A stretch of 64,000 bases of DNA from Pseudomonas fulva (GTDB lineage Bacteria; Pseudomonadota; Gammaproteobacteria; Pseudomonadales; Pseudomonadaceae), in NCBI RefSeq assembly GCF_023517795.1, contig NZ_CP082928.1, forward strand, positions 2,170,001-2,234,000, written 5' to 3'. A program made the position numbers and the translations under genes. Positions 9,036 through 16,323 of this stretch are shown piece after piece (within the stretch, counting starts at the first letter, position 1; every line of letters starts with the position of its first letter). Below the pieces are notes generated by a model. That model was not told the DNA's origin, made no database searches, and was given only the letters and a program-made list of their open reading frames with translations.

Positions 9036-10201
9036 TAGTTGCTCCTCAACAGGCGTCGCCACCACTGCCCGGCTCCGCCGCGGCGCGGCTCGAACAGGCC
9101 GTTGGCCAGTGTCAGCAGGCCCTGGGTCAGGCCGTCACGGGGGGCGAACTCGAACAGCGGCGCGCCCTGATTCTTGGCCTTGAGCCGGGTGACCGGGCTG
9201 AGCGGCAGACCGGCCTCGAGCGGCAGCGCGAAAGTCTTGCTCAGCTCCGGCAGACCGGGCGCCACCGCCGGTTGGTAACGGTCGACCAGCAGCCGCGCGT
9301 GATCGAGCTTGATGCCCTTGCTGCGCCACAGGCTCAGCAGCGCCAGGTTGCGCCGGCAATTGGGCACGCTCTGGTCGACGCACCAGAACAGCCGCTGGGC
9401 ATGGTTGACGAAGGAGCGCAGGCCGTCGCAGTCCGGCTGGCCGCACAGGTTCACCAGCACATGCTGGAAATGCTGACGCAGGCTGCCCAGCAGCAGGAAC
9501 AGCTCGCCCAGGCTGAAGCGCTCCAGGGCGTCGTCATCCGGGCCATGGGGCAGCACGCGCAGGCCATCGGGATGACGGGCGAAGGCGCTTTCGATCAGGT
9601 TCGAATCCAGACGGCGTATATGCCGCAGCGCATCGCCAAAGCAGAACGACGACTCCATGCCGAACAGCTCCAGGCTTTCGCCACGGGGGATGCCCAGGTC
9701 GACGTACAGCGTGCGCTGGCCGCGGGCCTGGACCTGCAACGCCAGGTGCACGGCCAGCAGCGCGGCATCGGCATCGGGCTGCACCCCGTAGAGCAGGGTC
9801 AGCTCGCCCTGCTCGCGGGACGGTGGCAGCTGCGGCAGGCGCTGGGTCAGGCGGCGCACCAGCCCCAGCACCTCGCTGCTGCGCGAGCCGTAGGCGATGA
9901 AGTCCCGCGCGCCGGCGCGCATGGCGTTGAGCACCAGCTGGTTGTCCAGGCCGTCGCCGAGGGCCACCACCACCACCATCGGGCGCATGTCGAGCAGCGC
10001 TTCGATCAGCGCGCACTGGCCGGTCTGCCCCTCGCGGCTGAGGCCGACGAACACCAGGCAGCTGCCGGTCATGTCCATCAGGCCCAGCACCTCGTCGAGG
10101 GTTTCACCCACGTTGAGCACCTGGCCCTGACCGGCCAGCGCCGCCTGCAGCCATTCCAGGTCCTGCTTGCGGCGGGTCTGTGCGAGGAAAATCTGCTCCA
10201 T
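9035..10201 (-). CDS. tadZ: TadZ/CpaE-like pilus localisation protein
   Basis: A 388-aa protein with the TadZ/CpaE layout: an N-terminal receiver-like domain (about 1-120) and a C-terminal ParA/MinD-like domain (about 130-370; YVDLGIPRGESLELF, DDDALERFSLGEL, LVNLCGQPDC). The segment where the deviant Walker A would lie reads LTLLYGVQPDADAALLAV and lacks the GKS/GKT lysine motif, so it is probably a non-canonical, ATPase-deficient member, as reported for some TadZ proteins. TadZ marks the pole for pilus assembly. The ATG at 10201 has AGGGAG upstream; a GTG at 10207 is the alternative. It lies nine bases after rcpA. Confidence 0.87.
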   Translation of the reverse strand: MEQIFLAQTRRKQDLEWLQAALAGQGQVLNVGETLDEVLGLMDMTGSCLVFVGLSREGQTGQCALIEALLDMRPMVVVVALGDGLDNQLVLNAMRAGARDFIAYGSRSSEVLGLVRRLTQRLPQLPPSREQGELTLLYGVQPDADAALLAVHLALQVQARGQRTLYVDLGIPRGESLELFGMESSFCFGDALRHIRRLDSNLIESAFARHPDGLRVLPHGPDDDALERFSLGELFLLLGSLRQHFQHVLVNLCGQPDCDGLRSFVNHAQRLFWCVDQSVPNCRRNLALLSLWRSKGIKLDHARLLVDRYQPAVAPGLPELSKTFALPLEAGLPLSPVTRLKAKNQGAPLFEFAPRDGLTQGLLTLANGLFEPRRGGAGQWWRRLLRSN

Positions 10202-10210
10202 GGCCACTCC

Positions 10211-11449
10211 CTAGCGCGACAGGCCGTCAGCGCGATGAAAATCGCCGTTCTCGAGAAACAGCTGGCGGAACACGCCCGGGTCGTAATGGCGCAACTGCTC
10301 GCCCGGCAGGTCCGGCAGTTGCACGTTGGCAGCCAGCGGCTGCACCAGGTGCGGGGTGACCACCATCAACAGCTCGCGCTCCTCGCGCTCGATGCGCGAA
10401 GAACGAAAGAACGCGCCGAGCACCGGCACGTCGCCGAGAAAGGGCAACTTATCCACAGCCGAGGAACTGTTGGTGGAGATCAGCCCGCTGATCACGAAGC
10501 TTTCGCCATCGGCCAGGGACACGCTGGTGTCGGTACGCCGCACGTTGAGGGCCGGCACCTGGGTGCCGGCGATGGTGATGCCGGCGGTGAAATCCAGCTC
10601 GCTGACCTCGGGGGCCACCTTCAGGCTGATGCGATTGCGCCCTACCACGGTGGGGGTGATGGTCAGGCGCACGCCGAACTCCTTGTATTCGATGGACAGC
10701 GAATCGCTGCCGCTGCTGGGCACCGGAATCGGAAATTCGCCACCGGCCAGGAAGCTAGCGCTCTGACCATTGAGCGCCACCAGGCTGGGCTGCGCCAGGG
10801 TATAGGCGAAGCCGCTGTTTTCCAGCGCGTCGAGGCCGAGCAGGAACTTGCTGCTGCCACCGCCCCAGAGGATGTTGAAGCCATCCCTGACCAGCGGAAA
10901 CGGCGCGCCGGAGCCCACGCCACCGACCCCGCCGACCGGTACCGTCGTCGGCCCGGTGCCGGGCGCGCCGATCAGAAAGTTGTTGGAGCCGGTGCCGAAG
11001 ATGCGCATGCCCACCTCGCGCAACTTGCTGCGCCGCACTTCGACGAAGCGGATATCGGTCTGCACCTGGCTCGGCACGGCCTCCTCGTCGAAACGCAGCA
11101 TCGGCTCGGCCATCGCAGCGGTGGCGGCACCCTGCACCAGTACCTGGCTCTGCCGGGGTTCGCGGTCACAGGCGGTCCACACCATCAGGCTGGTGCTACC
11201 GCCGCGCTTGCCGACCAGCAGGAAGCTGTCCTTGCCGTTGAGGCTGACGTCCGCCACGTCCGGGTCGCCGATCGCCAGCCGGGTGATGGCCACCGGAAAA
11301 CGCAGCTCGCGCTGCATGCCCTGGGTCACGTCGAATACGGCGGGTACCGGCTCCAGGCCGGCACAGGAGGCTGACGCCGCACCGGGTAGTGCGAGCACGA
11401 CCGTCACCAGGCCGGTCAGCAGACGAGAAATGCACGGACCATCGTTCAT
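10211..11449 (-). CDS. rcpA: RcpA/CpaC-type secretin of the Tad system
   Basis: A 412-aa outer-membrane secretin. Signal peptide (about 1-27, ending GAASAS), then a BON/N0-like periplasmic domain (about 35-130; GDPDVADVSLNGKDSFLLVGKR). The secretin core follows (about 230-395), with LAQPSLVALNGQSASFLAGGE, GVRLTITPTVV and the signature VDKLPFLGDVPVLGAFFRSS, then RELLMVVTPHLV. It forms the gate through which the Flp pilus exits. The start is chosen for its signal peptide; longer in-frame extensions upstream overlap rcpC. A perfect TTATCCACA occurs inside the gene (10449-10457), probably by chance of coding. Confidence 0.93.
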   Translation of the reverse strand: MNDGPCISRLLTGLVTVVLALPGAASASCAGLEPVPAVFDVTQGMQRELRFPVAITRLAIGDPDVADVSLNGKDSFLLVGKRGGSTSLMVWTACDREPRQSQVLVQGAATAAMAEPMLRFDEEAVPSQVQTDIRFVEVRRSKLREVGMRIFGTGSNNFLIGAPGTGPTTVPVGGVGGVGSGAPFPLVRDGFNILWGGGSSKFLLGLDALENSGFAYTLAQPSLVALNGQSASFLAGGEFPIPVPSSGSDSLSIEYKEFGVRLTITPTVVGRNRISLKVAPEVSELDFTAGITIAGTQVPALNVRRTDTSVSLADGESFVISGLISTNSSSAVDKLPFLGDVPVLGAFFRSSRIEREERELLMVVTPHLVQPLAANVQLPDLPGEQLRHYDPGVFRQLFLENGDFHRADGLSR

Positions 11450-11468
11450 CGTGTTGCATCCTTGCCAT

Positions 11469-12419
11469 TCAGGGGGTTTGCCGGGTGGCGTCATTGCCGC
11501 GGTACACCGGTATGCCGGCTGGCACCTGCCGGGCCGGTTCGGGTTGCGCCTGAGGCGCGGGCGCCGCGCCACGCAAGGCCAGTTGCTCGAACTGGAACAG
11601 TTGCCGCTGTGCCTCGCCGACATCGGCCACGGGCTCCTTTCCAGCGTAGTAATCGGCCAGGCGTTTTTCATCCGCACTGCGTACCGCCAGGCGCAGGCTG
11701 CCGACCTGGGTAGCCAGCATGAAACGGGTGAGCAGGGCTTCGGGCACGGCCAGCACGGCGGTGGTCGGTGCATTGCGCCGACGCCGGCGTTCCTCATCGG
11801 CATCGGCCGGCAACCGGGCGGCTTCTCCTGCGTTGGTGATACCCAGGGTGTCGCCCACGCTCAGCAGGCGCAGGGCAGGAATCACCACCTGGGCGGTCTG
11901 CTCGGCATTGCCGTCGCCCTGGCGCAGGTAGAGCAGCACATCGACGTAGTCGCCCGGGCTCAGGTGGCCGCCACCGCCGATCACTTCGTCGACCGCCACG
12001 GCCACGGCCCGCTCATGGGGGCGAATCATCCGTGCCAGGGGCCCGGCCATCTCGAACGCGGCCTGATTCAGCACGCTGCCGGCCGGCATGGGTTGCCACA
12101 GGGTGCGGCCGATCAACTCCTCGGGGCTGGCGAAGCTGCCTGGCGGCGCGATACGCAGGCGCTCCACGGCAAGATCCTCGCGGCTGATGGCCACCAGGGG
12201 CGGTACCGCCCTGGCCAGCACCACCACGTTGACGCGCTGCTGCTCATCCACCTGGGTCTGCAGCTGACTGCCGACGGCGGCCGTCGGCGCCATGGCAGGC
12301 GCCGCTGGCCTGGCAGCCGCCTGCTCGGGCTGACGACCGAGGGTGATGCCCCAATACCCGGTGATGACGGCACCCACCAGCAGCACGCCGGCCAGCACCA
12401 GCGTCAATCGGCTATTCAT
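11469..12419 (-). CDS. rcpC: RcpC/CpaB Flp pilus assembly protein (SAF domain)
   Basis: A 316-aa protein with an N-terminal membrane anchor (LTLVLAGVLLVGAVITGYWG). An SAF/beta-clip domain follows (about 60-130; VVVLARAVPPLVAISREDL, GRTLWQPMPAGSVLNQA). The RcpC/CpaB C-terminal region (about 130-240) contains AVAVAVDEVIGGGGHLSPGDYVDV. CpaB proteins sit in the periplasm and are thought to help gate the RcpA secretin. The C-terminal tail is Pro/Ala/Gln-rich and disordered. It is the first gene of the minus-strand assembly operon and diverges from flp across a 394-base regulatory region. The ATG at 12419 is preferred to one eleven codons upstream because it places the anchor at the N terminus. Confidence 0.91.
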   Translation of the reverse strand: MNSRLTLVLAGVLLVGAVITGYWGITLGRQPEQAAARPAAPAMAPTAAVGSQLQTQVDEQQRVNVVVLARAVPPLVAISREDLAVERLRIAPPGSFASPEELIGRTLWQPMPAGSVLNQAAFEMAGPLARMIRPHERAVAVAVDEVIGGGGHLSPGDYVDVLLYLRQGDGNAEQTAQVVIPALRLLSVGDTLGITNAGEAARLPADADEERRRRRNAPTTAVLAVPEALLTRFMLATQVGSLRLAVRSADEKRLADYYAGKEPVADVGEAQRQLFQFEQLALRGAAPAPQAQPEPARQVPAGIPVYRGNDATRQTP

Positions 12420-12813
12420 GACAGCACGCTCCTTGTTGCCATACACCGGCAAGCACCCGGGACAACCCGCTTCATGCTGACCAATCAGAAGAACAGGGTG
12501 GAAAACCCGCCTGAGCTATCGGCTCGAATTCATTTTGGTTTAACAATTATTTATTGGGAAACTTATAGCGGATTTGAACATCAAGATAGAACATACCGTT
12601 CGTCGCTGTTACAGTGCTGCAGCATCCCGCCATTACCTTGGCAGTTCGAAAGATAGTGCCTTACCTGTTGAATTTATTAGAAGTAATACTTGTGACTAAT
12701 ACCTTGGATGTAATACCAAGGTAAGTTTGCGAACGCCCCATTGTGATTTCACACTTTCCCTGCAAGTCCCACACAGGCGTCCCTGCCTGCCCTGGCTACA
12801 GAGGAAGTACCCC
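12420..12813. promoter_or_regulatory. rcpC/flp divergent intergenic region
   Basis: This gap of 394 bases is noticeably AT-richer than its surroundings (about 12535-12725). It must carry the promoters of the tad assembly operon (leftward) and of flp (rightward). It contains a perfect inverted repeat at 12700-12723 and a further copy of the half site TACCTTGG at 12634-12641. No coding sequence is apparent. A PprB-type regulator is the obvious candidate to bind here, but this is inference. Confidence 0.65.
12700..12723. promoter_or_regulatory. Inverted repeat TACCTTGG-N8-CCAAGGTA, candidate operator
   Basis: Perfect 8-base arms separated by an 8-base AT-rich spacer, about 90 bases upstream of flp. 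A third copy of the arm lies 66 bases to the left (12634-12641). Arm length and spacing fit a dimeric helix-turn-helix regulator; the binding protein is unknown. Confidence 0.5.
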
Positions 12814-13029
12814 ATGTTCAAACTCATCATCCTCCGCGAAAAAGTTCGCCAGTTCTTCGCCAGCGAAGAAGGTGCGTCGGCGATTGAATATTCGATTATC
12901 GCTGCGCTGATTGCAGTGGTTATCGTCACCGCTGCGAGCGGCGTCGGCGATCAGATCAACTCAGTATTTGGAGATATAAGTGACGCATTAAAGGGCACGC
13001 AGGCCCCAGCTACTCCTGCCAATCCTTGA
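12814..13029 (+). CDS. flp: Flp type IVb major pilin
   Basis: A 71-aa prepilin. The leader MFKLIILREKVRQFFASEEG is followed by the Flp signature ASAIEYSIIAALIAVVIV; cleavage by the FppA peptidase is expected between Gly20 and Ala21, leaving Glu5-Tyr6 of the mature pilin. The hydrophobic stem is followed by a short, variable tail rich in Ala, Pro and Thr. GAGGAAG upstream supports this start. It is the only Flp pilin in the window and is transcribed away from the assembly operon, as is usual, allowing pilin to be made in excess. Confidence 0.96.
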   Translation: MFKLIILREKVRQFFASEEGASAIEYSIIAALIAVVIVTAASGVGDQINSVFGDISDALKGTQAPATPANP

Positions 13030-13074
13030 TACTTTGAAGAAAGCGGGCTGTTCAACTGAGCAAGGCCTCTACTT

Positions 13075-13464
13075 ATGCGCCAACATATCCTGCTGGTAGA
13101 CGACGAAGCCGACGCCCTCGAAGAACTCGGCGAGTTGCTCGAGGGTGAAGGCTTTCAGTGCCACTGCGCCACCAACGTCGCGTCCGCCATGGCCTGCCTG
13201 GCCACCTGGCCGGATATCGCGCTGCTGATCACCGACCTGCGCATGCCGGACGAAAGCGGCCTGCGCCTGATCCAGAACCTGCGCGCCACGCCCCGTTACG
13301 CCACGTTGCCAATCATCGTCATGTCGGGGCATGCCGACATGAACGACGTGATCGGCCTGCTGCCCCTGCAGGTCGTGGACTTCCTGCCCAAGCCCATCTA
13401 CCAGGAACGTCTGATCGAGGTGCTCAATCAGCGCTTTCCGGTACCCCAGGTTGCCAACTCCTAG
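13075..13464 (+). CDS. Stand-alone receiver-domain protein
   Basis: A 129-aa CheY-like single-domain response regulator: acidic pair in LLVDDEADA, phospho-acceptor Asp in LLITDLRMPDESG, Ser in IVMSGHADM, and Lys in DFLPKPIYQ. There is no output domain. It starts 45 bases after flp on the same strand and may share its transcript. Possible roles are a phosphate sink or relay for the PprAB system, or a protein-interaction switch for pilus function; the sequence does not decide. The partner kinase is not identified. Confidence 0.85.
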   Translation: MRQHILLVDDEADALEELGELLEGEGFQCHCATNVASAMACLATWPDIALLITDLRMPDESGLRLIQNLRATPRYATLPIIVMSGHADMNDVIGLLPLQVVDFLPKPIYQERLIEVLNQRFPVPQVANS

Positions 13465-13554
13465 GGTCTGTTGCTGACACGCCACTGCACCCGCGGTGAC
13501 AGCGATGCCTGAGCAGCGGTAGAGTCGCCGCCTTACCCAGGCCGCCACGGACCC

Positions 13555-16272
13555 ATGATGCAGGAACACCACGCACGGATCGCCCGGTTGCTGGCTTTCT
13601 ACCGCAGCGCCTACCTGGCCGACAGCCGCGACCTGAACCTCGACAACCTGACTGCGCTGACCGCCGGGCGCCTGGCCTGGCTCGATGGCCGCGAAGAGCT
13701 GGCCAGCGGCGCCCTGCCGCTGCTGGCGCTGGCACCGAGCGTCGGCGCCGAGCTGGAGCGCCAGCAGCGCCTTTACCAACGTGAACTGCAGCTGGTCTAC
13801 GGCGTGCTGCCGGTGTGCGGCCGTCTGAGCAATCGCGAAGGCCCGGCGACCGCGTTCTGTGCACCGCTGGTGTACTACGAGGCCAGCCTGAGTAGCGGCA
13901 GCGAAGGCGATGCGCACCTGCTGGCCATCGATACCCATCAGCCACTGGTGAACTGGCGCCTGCTGCGACAGCTATTGGTAGAGGGTGACAACACCACGCT
14001 CGATGATCTGCCGCTGACCGATGCGCCCATCGACGCCCATGTGCTCGGTGATCTGCTGAACTGGGTCAAACAGCGCACCCAGGTGGCCGACGTGCTCGCC
14101 GCCAGCGGCTTCCCGGCCCTGGAAAGCCAGGACGCGCTAGACAAGGCGTTGCGCCGCCGCAGCCTGTCGCTGCGGGCCGCTGCCCTGGTGGCACTGGTAC
14201 CGCGAGGCAGTGGTAGCCGTGGCATCGTCCATGAGTTGCAGCAGTTGCAGGCTACGTGCGACTGGTCGGCGCCCTTGCGCCAACTGCTCGGCGAGCCCCT
14301 GCCGGCCTCGCCCCAGGGCGCCAGCACGCCCCACGCCCTGCCGGCCCAGCTCAGCGCTGCACAGAGCCGGGCACTGGCCAACGCCGCGCGCTACCCGCTC
14401 AGCCAGATATCCGGCCCGCCCGGCACCGGCAAGAGCTACACCCTGGCGGCGCTGGCCCTGGATCGCTACCTGCATGGCGAGTCGGTGCTGCTGGTCAGCC
14501 GCAGCGAACAGGCGGTGCGGGTCATCGGCCAGAAACTGCGCGAGGATTTCGGCCTGCGTGATGCGGTACTCGAGAGCGGTAGCGGCAGCCTCCAGCAAAC
14601 GCTGCGTGACCGTCTTGCCAGTCTGCTGCAGGGGGAATCGACGAGCGTCGAGGCGCCTGCCGAACAGCAGCAGGAACAGGCACTGCGCGAGCTGATCGAC
14701 GAAGAGCGGCGCCTGGCCGAAGCCCTTGGCAAGCGCAACCGACAGGCCCTGCGCTGGAGCCGGCTGATCCTGCGGGCCGACCGCGGTGCCTTGGGTTTCT
14801 GGCAGCGCCATCTGCTGCTGCCCTGGGTGCGCCGGCGCGTACGCGGCAGCGTGCGGCCCTGGGTGCTGCTCGATGAATTGCGCGAATGCCAGCAGCGCCG
14901 CGAGCAGTTGAGCCGCGATTATCTCAACACCCGACGCGCTTCGCGGCTGCAGCGCCTGCTGGCCGCCGACCGGCAGCTGTTCGTGCAGTACAACCAGGCG
15001 ATTCGTGCACGTCAGTCGCAACGCCAGCTGGCGCTGTTCGAAGACATCGACCCGCAGCGCCTGCTGGCTGCCTTCCCGATCTGGGTGGTGACCCTGGAGG
15101 AACTTCACAAGCTGCTGCCACTGCGCGCCGGTCTGTTCGACGTGATGGTCATGGACGAAGCCACCCAGTGCGATATCGCCTCGGCGCTGCCGGCCTTCCA
15201 GCGCTGCCGCCGCGCGGTGATCACGGGCGATGCACGTCAGTTGCGCCACCTCTCGTTTCTGTCGCGCAGCCGCGAAGTGCAGCTGCTGCAGCGCAGCGGT
15301 CTGCCGGCCGATGAGCGCGAGCGCTGGAGCTACCGCGACAACAGCGTGCTGGATCTGGTCGGCCTGCACCTGCCGGAGCAAAACGCCCTGACCTTTCTCG
15401 ACGAGCACTTTCGCAGCCGCCCGGCGTTGATTCGCTTCAGTAACCAGCGCTTCTACGACAACCGCCTGCGGGTGATGAAGGAGCGCCCGGGCCTGACCCA
15501 CTGCGACAGCCTGCAGCTGCAGCGCCTGGCAGGTGAGCGGGCGCGCAATGGCGTCAACCAGGTGGAGCTCGAGCAGGTGCTGCAGCTGATCGACGCGCAC
15601 ATCGGCCGCTTCGCCGACAGCCCGGTCAAGCCGAGCATCGGCGTGGTGTCGCCGTTTCGCGATCAGGTCGAGGCCATCCGCCAGCGCATCGCCGGCCTCG
15701 ACCTGCAGCGCCTGCGCGATTTTCGTGTGCTGGTGGATACGCCCTATGGCTTTCAGGGCGAGGAGCGCGACCTGATGATCATCAGCTTCGCCCTCGACGC
15801 CAGCGCCAGCCAGGCCGCGGTGTACCTGAACCGCCCGGACATGTTCAACGTCGCCATCACCCGTGCCCGCGAGCGCCAGGTGGCGCTGTTCAGCGGCGAT
15901 GAGCGGCAGTTGGCGGAAGATCATCTCCTGCGTCGCTATCTGGAAAGCTTCGCCGAGCAGACGACGAGCGTGGCCGATCAAGCGGATCAGGACGAGTTCG
16001 AGCGCGCGCTGTGCAACGCACTGCAGGCCCAGGGTGTGGCCACCTGGACGCGCTATCCACTGGCCGGGCTGCTGCTGGACCTGTTCTGCCAGCGCGGTGA
16101 CAAATGCCTGGCCATCGACCTGATCGGCTTTCCCGGCGAAGGCGAAGGCTTCCTCGAACTGGAGCGCTATCGGGTGCTGGCCCGCGCCGGCCTGGAAATC
16201 GTGCCGTTGAGCTACGCCCTGTGGAGCCAGGAGCCGGAGATGGCCCTGCAGGCCTTACTCAAGCGGCTCTAG
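13555..16272 (+). CDS. SF1 (Upf1/Dna2-like) helicase with C-terminal nuclease-like domain
   Basis: A 905-aa AAA_11/AAA_12 superfamily 1 helicase. An N-terminal region of about 260 residues precedes the Q-like and Walker A motif LSQISGPPGTGKSYTL (about 280-295). The insertion that follows is helical and charged (about 350-490). Later motifs are VMVMDEATQCD (Walker B), ITGDARQLRHL (III), DEHFRSRPAL (IV), TPYGFQGEERDLMI (V) and NVAITRARERQVAL (VI). The last 95 residues (FERALCNALQAQGV, LLLDLFCQRGDKCLAIDLIG, then a FLELERYRVLARAGLEI block) resemble a DUF559/Vsr-like PD-(D/E)XK fold. The usual ExK is IDL here, so nuclease activity may be lost. Function is unproven; DNA or RNA repair is plausible. 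It stands alone between the tad genes and plpD. Confidence 0.85.
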   Translation: MMQEHHARIARLLAFYRSAYLADSRDLNLDNLTALTAGRLAWLDGREELASGALPLLALAPSVGAELERQQRLYQRELQLVYGVLPVCGRLSNREGPATAFCAPLVYYEASLSSGSEGDAHLLAIDTHQPLVNWRLLRQLLVEGDNTTLDDLPLTDAPIDAHVLGDLLNWVKQRTQVADVLAASGFPALESQDALDKALRRRSLSLRAAALVALVPRGSGSRGIVHELQQLQATCDWSAPLRQLLGEPLPASPQGASTPHALPAQLSAAQSRALANAARYPLSQISGPPGTGKSYTLAALALDRYLHGESVLLVSRSEQAVRVIGQKLREDFGLRDAVLESGSGSLQQTLRDRLASLLQGESTSVEAPAEQQQEQALRELIDEERRLAEALGKRNRQALRWSRLILRADRGALGFWQRHLLLPWVRRRVRGSVRPWVLLDELRECQQRREQLSRDYLNTRRASRLQRLLAADRQLFVQYNQAIRARQSQRQLALFEDIDPQRLLAAFPIWVVTLEELHKLLPLRAGLFDVMVMDEATQCDIASALPAFQRCRRAVITGDARQLRHLSFLSRSREVQLLQRSGLPADERERWSYRDNSVLDLVGLHLPEQNALTFLDEHFRSRPALIRFSNQRFYDNRLRVMKERPGLTHCDSLQLQRLAGERARNGVNQVELEQVLQLIDAHIGRFADSPVKPSIGVVSPFRDQVEAIRQRIAGLDLQRLRDFRVLVDTPYGFQGEERDLMIISFALDASASQAAVYLNRPDMFNVAITRARERQVALFSGDERQLAEDHLLRRYLESFAEQTTSVADQADQDEFERALCNALQAQGVATWTRYPLAGLLLDLFCQRGDKCLAIDLIGFPGEGEGFLELERYRVLARAGLEIVPLSYALWSQEPEMALQALLKRL

Positions 16273-16283
16273 TGCCCATCAGG

Positions 16284-16318
16284 GCCTGTCGGCAGCGAAC
16301 CGTTCGGCACCGACAGGC
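16284..16318. terminator. Hairpin between convergent helicase and plpD genes
   Basis: GCCTGTCGG at 16284-16292 pairs perfectly with CCGACAGGC at 16310-16318 across a 17-base loop. It lies between the two convergent stop codons and could terminate both transcripts. There is no T-run on either side, so efficiency as an intrinsic terminator is doubtful. Confidence 0.5.
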
Positions 16319-16323
16319 AGCAC

